The notes: a model not told the origin generated them from the sequence alone. A stretch of 6,816 bases of DNA from an uncultured Pirellula sp. (GCA_903892365.1 CAITIF010000813.1:1-6816), one strand, 5' to 3'. Positions 1-6,816 are shown, counted from the stretch's first letter. Numbers and translations are program-made.

Positions 1-1358
1 CCGTTGGTCGCTTCGTAAGGCTTTGCTCCAAAGTCGTTGGACTCTTCCAACTGCATGTGGCAGCCCGCGCACGCTTTTTGTGCTTTGTCTGGGTAGTAGA
101 AGCTACGTGAGCCGTGGCCTGAAACTCCGCTTAGCAACCAAGAGTCATAATGATTTTGTCCCCGGAGAAAGTCTTTGTAATGATTCAATGCGAAAGGTAG
201 ATGCACCTTGTGGCAAGTCGAACAGAATTCGGAAGACTTGTGGAAGTCTTTTAGGAAAGTCTTTTTGTGAAATTCGGGCTTGGCTTTGATGAGTTGTTGG
301 TTTATCCATTGCAAGGCTGGATTGTCGCTAAAGGCAAATGGATAATGCAGCGGTTCTTCGATGGTATAGTCCGCGTTTCCTTTGGTCGAGTTGACGTTTG
401 TGATCGCATGGCAGACCGTGCAGGTGATACCCGCTTGCGAGGTTGGATGTTTGACGTCATCAAAATGAGGGTCGTCGAATGCACCGCTGAAGAACGGTAC
501 TGGGTCGTGGCATCCAGCACACCATCGGGAAGCCTTGACGTTGCCGTCCCGTTTGAGCGAAACCTCGCGGGTTTCGCGGACGCTTGCCAAGTAGGCGGGG
601 TTGTTGAACGAGCTGAAATGGTGGGCGCTGTGAGTCCAGCTTTTGTAAGCATCCGGATGGCATTTCAGGCAGTACTCGTCATTATCCAACACCTTGGCGG
701 AAATGAAGCTACCGTTGGAGGTTCGAGCAAGCGAAGGCTCGAAATACTTCAGACCGTCCACGGAACCCACCTTGTTCCATTCGCGAGGGTCGGAAACGTG
801 CAGTGAAACCATAATGGCGACGGATGCTACAGCGAACGCTCCGTATGCAACCCCCAGTTTCCATTTGATCTTTTGGCCTACCAGGCGATGCAACCAGTAA
901 AGCCAAATCGCAACGATTGGACTTAGGACGTGAAGCCAATAGATGGTTGAACGCGTCATCGCATGCTTCAGGTCGAAGACATCGCCGACACGAACTAAAA
1001 GCAAACCGGTTCCCAGAACAATCAAGCTGATGGCGAACAATGCATAGCCTACCCGAATCGCACGCTTATTCTTACGTTTGCGAGAAGTAAAAAGGTGAAT
1101 CAAGCCAAACACAAGGAAAGGAACCAGAAAGACCAATCCAATAGCGATGTGCCCCAGGAACATGGCCATGTAAAACTGATTCTGATACGAATCACCGCGT
1201 TGCCATTCTAAGAAGGTAATCGTCGCCAAGTACAACGAATTCGCCCCTAAGACCGATAGCAAGGCGAACAGCACGTACAACAGTTTCTTCAGCTTTGGAC
1301 CGATGGCCGGTACATACTTCTTTCGTGCTGGTTTTTCTGGGACGGAGTTTTCGTTCAC
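1..1358 (-). CDS. Membrane-anchored multiheme cytochrome c (cytochrome c554-like), 3' end beyond the window
   Basis: An open frame of 452 codons runs off the left edge. The start is GTG at 1358-1356. It is the first start after an in-frame TGA, it overlaps the preceding gene's stop as GTGA, and GGTGA lies four bases upstream. Residues about 1-25 are basic. Five hydrophobic segments follow at about 26-50, 63-90, 103-122, 139-159 and 166-186. Basic loops (TSRKRKNKR near 91-99; the Lys-rich stretch near 162-167) place the N terminus inside and everything after segment 5 outside. The exported part has five heme c sites: CLKCH (230-234), CAGCH (280-284), CTVCH (313-317), CSTCH (379-383) and CAGCH (430-434). 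After the first come Y238, W241 and H246, as in the cytochrome c554 family; HPTSQAGITC precedes the third. More hemes may lie beyond the edge. His70/88 and His143/157 could ligate two b hemes in the membrane. The likely role is electron transfer between the quinone pool and a periplasmic partner; donor and acceptor are unknown. Confidence 0.93.
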   Translation of the reverse strand, partial: MNENSVPEKPARKKYVPAIGPKLKKLLYVLFALLSVLGANSLYLATITFLEWQRGDSYQNQFYMAMFLGHIAIGLVFLVPFLVFGLIHLFTSRKRKNKRAIRVGYALFAISLIVLGTGLLLVRVGDVFDLKHAMTRSTIYWLHVLSPIVAIWLYWLHRLVGQKIKWKLGVAYGAFAVASVAIMVSLHVSDPREWNKVGSVDGLKYFEPSLARTSNGSFISAKVLDNDEYCLKCHPDAYKSWTHSAHHFSSFNNPAYLASVRETREVSLKRDGNVKASRWCAGCHDPVPFFSGAFDDPHFDDVKHPTSQAGITCTVCHAITNVNSTKGNADYTIEEPLHYPFAFSDNPALQWINQQLIKAKPEFHKKTFLKDFHKSSEFCSTCHKVHLPFALNHYKDFLRGQNHYDSWLLSGVSGHGSRSFYYPDKAQKACAGCHMQLEESNDFGAKPYEATN

Positions 1359-2194
1359 TTTTTCACCATGTCAACAAGGGTTGTTCCACCGCTCTTCGGT
1401 AGGGCATAGATCGTTTTCTGATGGGGATCGGCAACCAAAAGTTGGTCGCCCGCCAGCCATAGGCCAACCGGATTTTTGAGCGGTTCGCCAACAAACATTT
1501 TCTCAGGCTTTCCGCCAGCCTTCATTTTCCAAAGCGTCTTGGCATAGCCGTCGCAAAAGTACGCTGTCTCTTCGCTATCAAGGACCAATTGATGTGTAAA
1601 CTCGAACATGGCCTCTTCGATGAGCACTTCGGTTTTGCGGTTTTCGTCGATTCGAACCAAGGGCTGCTTGGAATTGGATAGAACCCAAACGCGGTCCTTC
1701 CCATCGATCGCTAGACCTCGCGGTGCTTGGACCTTCGCAAATTCAGTTGCCTTGCCTCCTGTCGATGGGACTTCAAAAATCTTGTGCTGCTCCAAATCGG
1801 CAACCAACAAGTTCCCTTTGGAATTGAACGCGATCGCCATGGGGATGCCGATACCTCCAGTTGTGAGAGGTTGCGGTTTGCCAGCTTCGTCGAATCGATA
1901 GACTTCGCGAGTCGAGGAATCGCCAGCGTACAACGTTCCACTGGCATCCACTGCAAGGCATCGCACTGCATTAAGCGGGGTGCGAAAGGTCTTGGAGGCT
2001 TGGAAATAGACCGAGGGAACACCGTCTTGGACTTTCCAAATTCCAGGCAGATTTCGATCCGCAACATAGAGGGATCCATCCGCAGCAGCTGCAACAGCCA
2101 GCGGATATTCCATGGTTTGGGAGCTTGCGCAACGCGGAAGAGCGAGCGTCAATAACAGTCCTATCAGTGCTTTAACAATGCCTGTGCGATTCAT
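1355..2194 (-). CDS. Exported NHL/SMP-30-like six-bladed beta-propeller protein
   Basis: A 279-residue protein. Residues 1-26 form an export signal: MNRTG, then a hydrophobic core (VKALIGLLLTLALP), then CASS|Q as a plausible signal peptidase I site. LPRC is a poor lipobox because of Arg before Cys, so a soluble periplasmic protein is more likely than a lipoprotein. Six NHL-like repeats with the pattern 'hydrophobic-A/V-x-D-x-x-G-x-L-h-V-A-D' start near residues 31, 77, 118, 158, 200 and 242 (for example LAVDASGTLYAGD and IAFNSKGNLLVAD), which predicts a six-bladed propeller. Such proteins act as binding scaffolds or as lactonase-like enzymes; I cannot identify metal ligands of a true SMP-30 lactonase, so an enzyme activity is not claimed. 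The frame extends to an ATG at 2257, but the 2194 ATG puts the signal peptide at the N terminus. Neither start has a good Shine-Dalgarno sequence. The stop overlaps the start of the multiheme cytochrome gene by four bases, so the two products are probably made together. Confidence 0.9.
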   Translation of the reverse strand: MNRTGIVKALIGLLLTLALPRCASSQTMEYPLAVAAAADGSLYVADRNLPGIWKVQDGVPSVYFQASKTFRTPLNAVRCLAVDASGTLYAGDSSTREVYRFDEAGKPQPLTTGGIGIPMAIAFNSKGNLLVADLEQHKIFEVPSTGGKATEFAKVQAPRGLAIDGKDRVWVLSNSKQPLVRIDENRKTEVLIEEAMFEFTHQLVLDSEETAYFCDGYAKTLWKMKAGGKPEKMFVGEPLKNPVGLWLAGDQLLVADPHQKTIYALPKSGGTTLVDMVKK

Positions 2195-2262
2195 ATTCTT
2201 CGTCGATCTGCTTATGGTTTCAATCAAGGTATGTTGGAGATGATGTCGGCTGTTCATTTGGA

Positions 2263-2324
2263 CCGTGGACGCTAGTCGCGGAACGAAAAGCTTCGAAAAT
2301 GGGTTTCGCGGCTAGCGCCCGCGG
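2263..2324. repeat. Inverted pair of GC-rich palindromic intergenic elements
   Basis: Between the two propeller genes, 2263-2281 reads CCGTGGACGCTAGTCGCGG and the complement of 2307-2324 reads CCGCGGGCGCTAGCCGCG. Over 18 positions they differ at three, all transitions, so the two arms form an inverted repeat around a 25-base spacer. Two of the three changes allow G-U pairs in plus-strand RNA and the third gives an A-C mismatch. Each arm is also nearly palindromic around CGCTAG; the right arm can fold by itself (CGCGG with CCGCG, loop around GCTA). No T-run follows either arm on the coding (minus) strand, so this is not a standard intrinsic terminator. From memory, Planctomycetes carry dispersed intergenic elements of this general type; membership in such a family is inference. 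It could act as an mRNA-stabilising hairpin, an attenuating structure between the genes, or a selfish palindromic element. Confidence 0.6.
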
Positions 2325-2355
2325 TTCAGTCTAAACGTGGTTCTTGTCTCGGGTT

Positions 2356-5300
2356 TTATTCAGCGTTTGCAGTCCCTTGCGAATCGCGAATTTGGTTCCA
2401 GAAGGTGCCAAACTCCAGGTTTCTTGTTTGGTACTTCTTCAGGAACTCGGAATGCTTGGGCGATGACGGGAAAGATTCGTTCGGTGCGTACGGGTATTGC
2501 GACATCGCGCGAAACGGCAGCGGTTCTACGGTCTGTCCATGGATTGTATTCAAGTCCGCATCTTTGTCCCATCCAACGTTGTAGATAATAAAGTCCCTGA
2601 CCCAACCGTCTGGAATTGGTTCCGTTTCTGACGAAAATTCCAAGGTTAACGCATCCCCGGCTCCCATGACGACTTGAATATCATCCTGGTCCGTAATCAG
2701 ATCCTTCACGTCTCCAAAGCGAGTGAAATTGCCCAGCATCGGTGGCCAAATCGACTCTGTCGTGACTCGGTTATGTTCATATCGCTTCGGTGCGTTCCCT
2801 GGTTGCGGAACAAGCTCTGAAAAACCACGGAACGCCAAGTCTGCTGAAAGCACTGGGAGCTTTGTAATTCGATACCGATTTGGAACTTCCATCGCGGTAT
2901 GACTCAGCGAACCTACCTGGCCACGGGTCCAAAACACCTCGTCCCAACAGAGTTCCATGTTCGTGACAACACGAACGCGATGGTCTTCGGATAGAAACTT
3001 GCCAGTCAAGTCGATAGCGATTGTTTTCGTCTTGCCGCCTGGGAAGCCAGCATAGGGAATGACTTCCGTCCACTTGCCTTCGGAGTCGGGTACTTGAATG
3101 GACGGCGGATGCAATTTTGGCTTCAAGCTGTTTTCGGACATCGACAGATTGAGCGAAGTGCACGTTGGAAAAACCCAGCCGGTCATGAACAAAGTTACCG
3201 ATTCGCCTAGTTCTTTCTTCTCGTTCAAATCAAGCTCCAGCCAATGGTCCTCTACGAGCCCTTGATTGAACCCCTCGTTCCAGCTCTTCGTGTATTTCTG
3301 ATCGCGAACCAGTACCGTCTGAGTGACATCCTTTCCGGTTTGATCAATCACTTTCGCGGGCTTGATTCGATCCTCGACGGTGTGAACTCGGAATTTGGCC
3401 AACTCTGCTGGGCCCACTTTTTCATTGGTGAAAACATCTACTTCTTTAGGATGGTCGATCGCCATCAATTCAATGGAATCAAAATAGGCTGCTTCCCAGA
3501 GTTCTTCGGTGATCTGAAGTAGATAGCGTCCGTTTCGAGGCACGATGTTTTTGCCATCCAACTTGAGGTATTCCCACTCTCGCGTTGGAGCCGCGACACC
3601 TTGGGCAAATTGCAATCCGATGGGTGCAGCCCAAAGACAGTCTGTACAGAATTCGAACTCTTTTCCGTTCCAAGCATACAAGTAAGGGCATGAACCCCCT
3701 AAGTTTTGTTGATCAAAGATCGTCGAGCGATTGCTCGGGTTCATCACGTTGTTCGGAATTCCGTTCGTCCATAAAACCCTTAAGATATCCGCACCGGTTT
3801 TTTTCGCGATGCCGAACCGTGTACGTGTACCGCGAACGATTTTTGCTTGATACAGACCATTGGATTTCAGTTCGATTAGGCTGCCAACACCATGCATGTT
3901 GCAGCGTGCGCTGGGACTCTGCTGCCCATCTTCATCGGCTCGGATAACTAGTTCTAGATGTTGGTTGCTGTTGCCGTCCCGATTTTCGAGGCCATGCAGC
4001 TTCCCGTCTTTACCGAGGCAAATGAGATCTTCATCGCCATCTTCGTCCGCATCCACGGCGATGGTGGAAACAATGGCTTGGTCCAACTGAAGTGCCTTGG
4101 TGTCTCGAACCAGCTTTCCATCTTCTCCCCCGCGAAACAGCTCTAAGCCGGCTGGTCCCCAAACAACGGCGTCCGAATAGCCATCGTTATCGACGTCGGT
4201 CACAAGCAGTCCATCGGCCGGTTGTTTCGAAAGTTCGACGGTTGAATCTGGGAGCCAGCTGCGACGCCCAACGGACTTCATCGTGGTGATGCGAGTTCCT
4301 TGTTTGCCACACGCAACAATATCCCAGCATGCGTCGTGATTGACGTCAATGACCTCCGTTGCGCGGCAAACCCCAGCCAGTTTTCCTTGCCAGTTCTGAT
4401 CGCGAAGTTGATAGCGTCCGTGCAAATTGTTCGTCAAGAGAATTGGGTGATTTGTCGATTCCGTTCCAAGCAAGAAATCATTGAGAACGTTTCGATCCAA
4501 GTCCAAAGCAAGTATGGAATCGACACGTGTTGAAACGGGCGGAAGATTCGAAAAGGAAGTGAAATCTGCAAAAGTCCAATCCCCTCGGTTCGACCACAAC
4601 GAGATTCCCGATTCACTTGAAATGATCAGGTCGAGATCGGAGTCATGGTCGAAGTCAATCGATGCAATAGCCCGCACATGACGCAAAGCCGCCATACCTT
4701 CTGATAAAGGAACAAGGTTCAGGCTTCGTTTTCCCGTTTCTTTATCAAGATCGTTTCGCAACAATCGAACTCCGTCGGCACCGTAGGCAATGACATCCAC
4801 ATCGGTATCCACCAGCATGGCATTCGGATTCGGTTCCGCGTCCGGAGCCGCTGTCGTGGGCAAAGCCGATACTGGGAATTGATCTTTGCGTAATTGGAAG
4901 TCTCTGTCCAAATCCGCCATGACCAATCCCTTGCATTCGATGTCGAGTTCAAACTGCGTTAGCTGCTTGTTCGCGAGTGATTTTCCGGAATCTGTTGACA
5001 CAGGGTTCGACCAACTCCATACCGCGAGCTGTTTGCCGGTCGCGGCTACCAGATCCAATCGACTGTCGAGATCAAAATCCTCCGAGGCAATGGCGGTTAC
5101 TTGGGCGTTTATGTTTTCTATTTCGAATCTTGTGGTTTTTTCAAATTTTTGGAGCGTTTTTCCGAGCGTGCGAGCCGCCAATGGAAGCTTGCTTTGCTGG
5201 AAATTCAATTGAACATATTCGAGTTCGTGAGGCTTTAGTAGGTTGCGGTCGTTTCCGAAAGAAGGATCGGAATTGACGGAGTTGAAGAGCACCCGAGCCC

Positions 5301-6099
5301 CTGTCTTAACGCCTTGCCAATTGGCATTTTGTGCGTCGGTTATGGTTTTTTCCATCAAAGCCGGTAAGTTGCTGTCGGTACGAGCGACGATTGGGCGAAG
5401 CAGTTCTTTCAGCCGATTCATCTCTTCCAAAACTTTTTTGTCTTGGTTCGCTGCCAATGATTCGACGTATGCGATCGAGAAAACAACACTATTGGGGGAC
5501 AGGCTGGTTGCCTTCTCCAGCAACGAACGAATCTCTTGCTTGGAGTCCGTCTGGTAATCCATGATCAGCGCATCCACCGTTTGATAGAGAATGACGTCGG
5601 TCGCTTTTTCATTCTTCGCGGCTTTACGCCATGATTGGATCGCAAGTTCACGTTCGGACCGTATCGCGTAGTACCTAGCCTCCATGTCATCCGCATCTGG
5701 CAAGTTGGGAGTTAGTCGGCGGAGGTTCGCGATGGTCGTTTCGATTTCTTTGCAAATCGACTCATAGGCTTCAGGTTTTTCCAACTGTTGCGTATTCTGC
5801 AAACGCAACAACAGAGTGACCAGCAAGTTTTTGGGGCCAAGCGTATCGTTAGGAAAGGCCTTGGACAGCTTAGCAAAACCTTCTGCAGCTTCCACGAGTT
5901 CCTTGCTATCCTGGTCCTGGCCACCTGCGTTTTCAAGCAACGCAATCGAGCGGTCTTTTAATGCCATCTGCTCTTGCGTGACTGTGGAGGTTTTGGACCC
6001 ACACCCCGAATGGATGGTCAAGCTACAAACTACCATCCAGCAAACCAGTCCTGTCAGGATCTTAGGTGCGGGCAAAACGAAAGCAGAATGATCCTTCAT
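2356..6099 (-). CDS. Giant predicted lipoprotein: TPR-like region, seven FG-GAP/VCBS repeats, UnbV-like segment and long C-terminal region
   Basis: A 1247-residue protein starting at the 6099 ATG. A GTG 16 codons upstream (6147) is possible but would push the signal peptide inward. Residues 14-29 are hydrophobic and HSGC ends at Cys33, followed by GSKTST, so a lipoprotein is likely although His at -3 is atypical. Residues about 45-320 are helical and TPR-like (for example LLEKATSLSPNS, 193-204). Seven Asp-rich calcium-type loops follow at 341, 396, 482, 533, 585, 635 and 683, for example DFDHDSDLDLI, DVDNDGYSD and DADEDGDEDLI. They are spaced about 50 residues apart, which predicts a seven-bladed FG-GAP propeller; blade 2 carries an Ala/Pro-rich insertion before VDVIAYG (434-440). 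Residues about 732-790 resemble ASPIC/UnbV (MHGVGSLIEL...VRGTRTRFGI...VLWTNGIPNNV). Residues 800-1247 begin GGSCPYLYAWNGKEFEF and end with GWDKDADLNT...TVEPLPFRAMSQYPY, which look conserved among similar proteins I recall, with function unknown. The probable role is an envelope-bound binding or scaffold protein linked to the downstream propeller and cytochrome genes. Confidence 0.92.
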   Translation of the reverse strand: MKDHSAFVLPAPKILTGLVCWMVVCSLTIHSGCGSKTSTVTQEQMALKDRSIALLENAGGQDQDSKELVEAAEGFAKLSKAFPNDTLGPKNLLVTLLLRLQNTQQLEKPEAYESICKEIETTIANLRRLTPNLPDADDMEARYYAIRSERELAIQSWRKAAKNEKATDVILYQTVDALIMDYQTDSKQEIRSLLEKATSLSPNSVVFSIAYVESLAANQDKKVLEEMNRLKELLRPIVARTDSNLPALMEKTITDAQNANWQGVKTGARVLFNSVNSDPSFGNDRNLLKPHELEYVQLNFQQSKLPLAARTLGKTLQKFEKTTRFEIENINAQVTAIASEDFDLDSRLDLVAATGKQLAVWSWSNPVSTDSGKSLANKQLTQFELDIECKGLVMADLDRDFQLRKDQFPVSALPTTAAPDAEPNPNAMLVDTDVDVIAYGADGVRLLRNDLDKETGKRSLNLVPLSEGMAALRHVRAIASIDFDHDSDLDLIISSESGISLWSNRGDWTFADFTSFSNLPPVSTRVDSILALDLDRNVLNDFLLGTESTNHPILLTNNLHGRYQLRDQNWQGKLAGVCRATEVIDVNHDACWDIVACGKQGTRITTMKSVGRRSWLPDSTVELSKQPADGLLVTDVDNDGYSDAVVWGPAGLELFRGGEDGKLVRDTKALQLDQAIVSTIAVDADEDGDEDLICLGKDGKLHGLENRDGNSNQHLELVIRADEDGQQSPSARCNMHGVGSLIELKSNGLYQAKIVRGTRTRFGIAKKTGADILRVLWTNGIPNNVMNPSNRSTIFDQQNLGGSCPYLYAWNGKEFEFCTDCLWAAPIGLQFAQGVAAPTREWEYLKLDGKNIVPRNGRYLLQITEELWEAAYFDSIELMAIDHPKEVDVFTNEKVGPAELAKFRVHTVEDRIKPAKVIDQTGKDVTQTVLVRDQKYTKSWNEGFNQGLVEDHWLELDLNEKKELGESVTLFMTGWVFPTCTSLNLSMSENSLKPKLHPPSIQVPDSEGKWTEVIPYAGFPGGKTKTIAIDLTGKFLSEDHRVRVVTNMELCWDEVFWTRGQVGSLSHTAMEVPNRYRITKLPVLSADLAFRGFSELVPQPGNAPKRYEHNRVTTESIWPPMLGNFTRFGDVKDLITDQDDIQVVMGAGDALTLEFSSETEPIPDGWVRDFIIYNVGWDKDADLNTIHGQTVEPLPFRAMSQYPYAPNESFPSSPKHSEFLKKYQTRNLEFGTFWNQIRDSQGTANAE

Positions 6100-6218
6100 G
6101 TCGTTTCTGATTGCTTTTGGATGAATTGAGTTGTTGGTAGTCTGCACTTGCTGTCTCTTTCCCGCAAAGCATTGGTCATGGTGGACTAGGAAGCCCTAAT
6201 CGTACACTTTTTTCCAAG
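6100..6218 (-). other. Intergenic leader of the giant lipoprotein gene
   Basis: This 119-bp gap separates the DUF1559 gene from the giant lipoprotein gene. On the coding strand it contains an A6 run just after the DUF1559 stop and a weak TAGG-GCTT-CCTA hairpin near 6187-6198, with no T-run behind it. GGGAAAGAGA lies upstream of the alternative GTG start at 6147. I see no convincing -35/-10 pair and no strong terminator, so whether the lipoprotein gene has its own promoter or is read through from the DUF1559 gene cannot be decided here. Confidence 0.4.
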
Positions 6219-6816
6219 TCATTCGCTCAAAGATTGTGTAATCTCTGCACCATCTCGCGTTCCATACGCGCGCCAAATGTTGAGATCAATGCTCTGGCTA
6301 ACAAATGTGGTGCTTCCATCCATCAAGGTCGCGTTCACTCCTTGGCCATGGTAACTGCGGCTTGTGATGGCCGTGTAGGTTGGCAGATTCTGCCCCAGCC
6401 CCAACCGATTGCTTGTGAAGCTGCAGTCAAAGTTTCTTCCGCCGCTTGATTGCAGAACAGGGGTGTTCGGTGCAAGCGTGTGAGTGAAACCCGTGTGGAT
6501 GATGATTCCGTTGACCCATTGGGAGTGTCCCAGATCGGGTGTTAGATTTCCGCCAAAGGCTAAGACTTGGGATCCGTTCGCAGGGGGAACGACGTTCAAA
6601 GCGCTCGGGTTGCCTCCATCGCGAATCACGGGGGTATATGCCTTTACCTCGGATACGCCGACTGTATTACTTAGCCCGTCGGTGAATGAGGAAGTGCGGG
6701 CAGTTGCGTTAACCCAGAAGGAGCCGTTTCCACTGGTGTTGCTCGCTGGATCATATTGAAACCAGGTTCCGCAGCTAACAGCATAGTTGATGGGATAATG
6801 GGTGATGCTTGGTGAG
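6219..6816 (-). CDS. DUF1559 domain protein (type II pseudopilin-like), 5' end beyond the window
   Basis: The last 198 codons of a frame that is already open at the right edge; the start is outside the window. The sequence shows the hallmarks of the planctomycete DUF1559 family: SSFTDGLSNTVGVSEV (residues 42-57 of the visible part), GHSQWVNGIIIHTGF...PNTPV (96-120), and the C-terminal H-x9-DG motif, His156 to Asp166-Gly167 (HGQGVNATLMDG), followed by DLNIWRAYGTRDGAEI (177-191). Full members usually begin with a type IV pilin-like cleavage/methylation signal and one membrane helix, which would lie beyond the edge. Family members are exported and assumed to be surface or pseudopilus-like; their function is not established. 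The gene points the same way as the three downstream genes, but DUF1559 genes occur in many copies next to unrelated genes, so its place in the operon is uncertain. Confidence 0.93.
   Translation of the reverse strand, partial: SPSITHYPINYAVSCGTWFQYDPASNTSGNGSFWVNATARTSSFTDGLSNTVGVSEVKAYTPVIRDGGNPSALNVVPPANGSQVLAFGGNLTPDLGHSQWVNGIIIHTGFTHTLAPNTPVLQSSGGRNFDCSFTSNRLGLGQNLPTYTAITSRSYHGQGVNATLMDGSTTFVSQSIDLNIWRAYGTRDGAEITQSLSE

Noticed and set aside
267..806. Plus-strand open frame of 179 codons with a normal start
   Set aside because: It lies wholly antisense to the multiheme cytochrome, whose CxxCH motifs and membrane segments are unmistakable; its own translation shows no domain or signal.
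1727..2155. Plus-strand open frame of 142 codons
   Set aside because: Antisense to the NHL-repeat gene, with no recognisable motif; a shadow of the real coding frame.
2195..2257. Longer start (ATG at 2257) for the NHL-repeat protein
   Set aside because: It would put 21 polar residues ahead of the signal peptide and has no Shine-Dalgarno sequence; the internal ATG fits export better.
2307..2323. Intrinsic terminator after the giant lipoprotein gene
   Set aside because: A GC-rich hairpin can form, but no T-run follows it on the minus strand; a paired palindromic element explains it better.
3585..3947. Plus-strand open frame of 120 codons, and several shorter ones opposite the giant gene
   Set aside because: All are antisense to a continuous, domain-rich 1247-codon gene and their translations are low-complexity Ser/Arg-rich sequences typical of shadow frames.
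4026..4200. EF-hand or dockerin calcium sites in the giant protein (DVDNDGYSD, DADEDGDED)
   Set aside because: The loops are part of a regular series about 50 residues apart, each followed by a hydrophobic beta strand, as in FG-GAP propellers; no EF-hand helices flank them.
6100..6147. Longer start (GTG at 6147) for the giant lipoprotein
   Set aside because: It adds 16 polar residues before the export signal; the ATG at 6099 gives a normal signal peptide layout. Not excluded, since GGGAAAGAGA lies upstream of the GTG.
6150..6218. Sigma-70-like promoter upstream of the giant lipoprotein gene (TTGGAA with TACGAT)
   Set aside because: The two boxes are only about seven bases apart, far from the usual 16-18, and planctomycete promoters are poorly defined.

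Overview
The window looks like chromosomal DNA of a planctomycete, most likely of the Pirellulaceae (Rhodopirellula/Pirellula type). This rests on three things: a DUF1559 protein with the H-x9-DG C-terminal motif (a family greatly expanded in Planctomycetes), a giant exported TPR/FG-GAP/UnbV-like protein, and an intergenic GC-rich palindromic element built on a CGCTAG core. GC content looks balanced (around one half) by eye. The organism call is inference from gene content, not from a marker gene.

All four genes I can support lie on the minus strand, so the window reads from right to left. (1) 6816-6219: the C-terminal 198 codons of a DUF1559 protein, cut by the window edge. (2) After a 119-bp gap, 6099-2356: a 1247-residue predicted lipoprotein. 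It has a helical TPR-like N-terminal region, seven Asp-rich FG-GAP/VCBS repeats (a probable seven-bladed Ca-binding propeller), an ASPIC/UnbV-like segment, and about 450 further residues with no function I can assign. (3) After 161 bp holding an inverted pair of GC-rich elements, 2194-1355: a 279-residue exported protein with six NHL/SMP-30-like repeats (a probable six-bladed propeller). (4) 1358-1: a multiheme cytochrome c that overlaps gene 3 by four bases (GTGA). Its first 452 residues are present, with five membrane segments and then five CxxCH heme sites; the 3' end lies outside the window. This cytochrome has no start-to-stop ORF inside the window and uses a GTG start, so a simple ORF scan misses it.

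Genes 3 and 4 are almost certainly translationally coupled, and gene 2 is probably in the same unit or tightly linked. Together they suggest an envelope redox module: a membrane cytochrome that may take electrons from the quinone pool through two b-type hemes and pass them to periplasmic c-type hemes, accompanied by two exported propeller proteins. The electron path and the partner roles are inference. The protein families themselves are well supported by motifs. No gene-free stretch exceeds 300 bases, and I saw no tRNA, rRNA, insertion sequence or CRISPR array.
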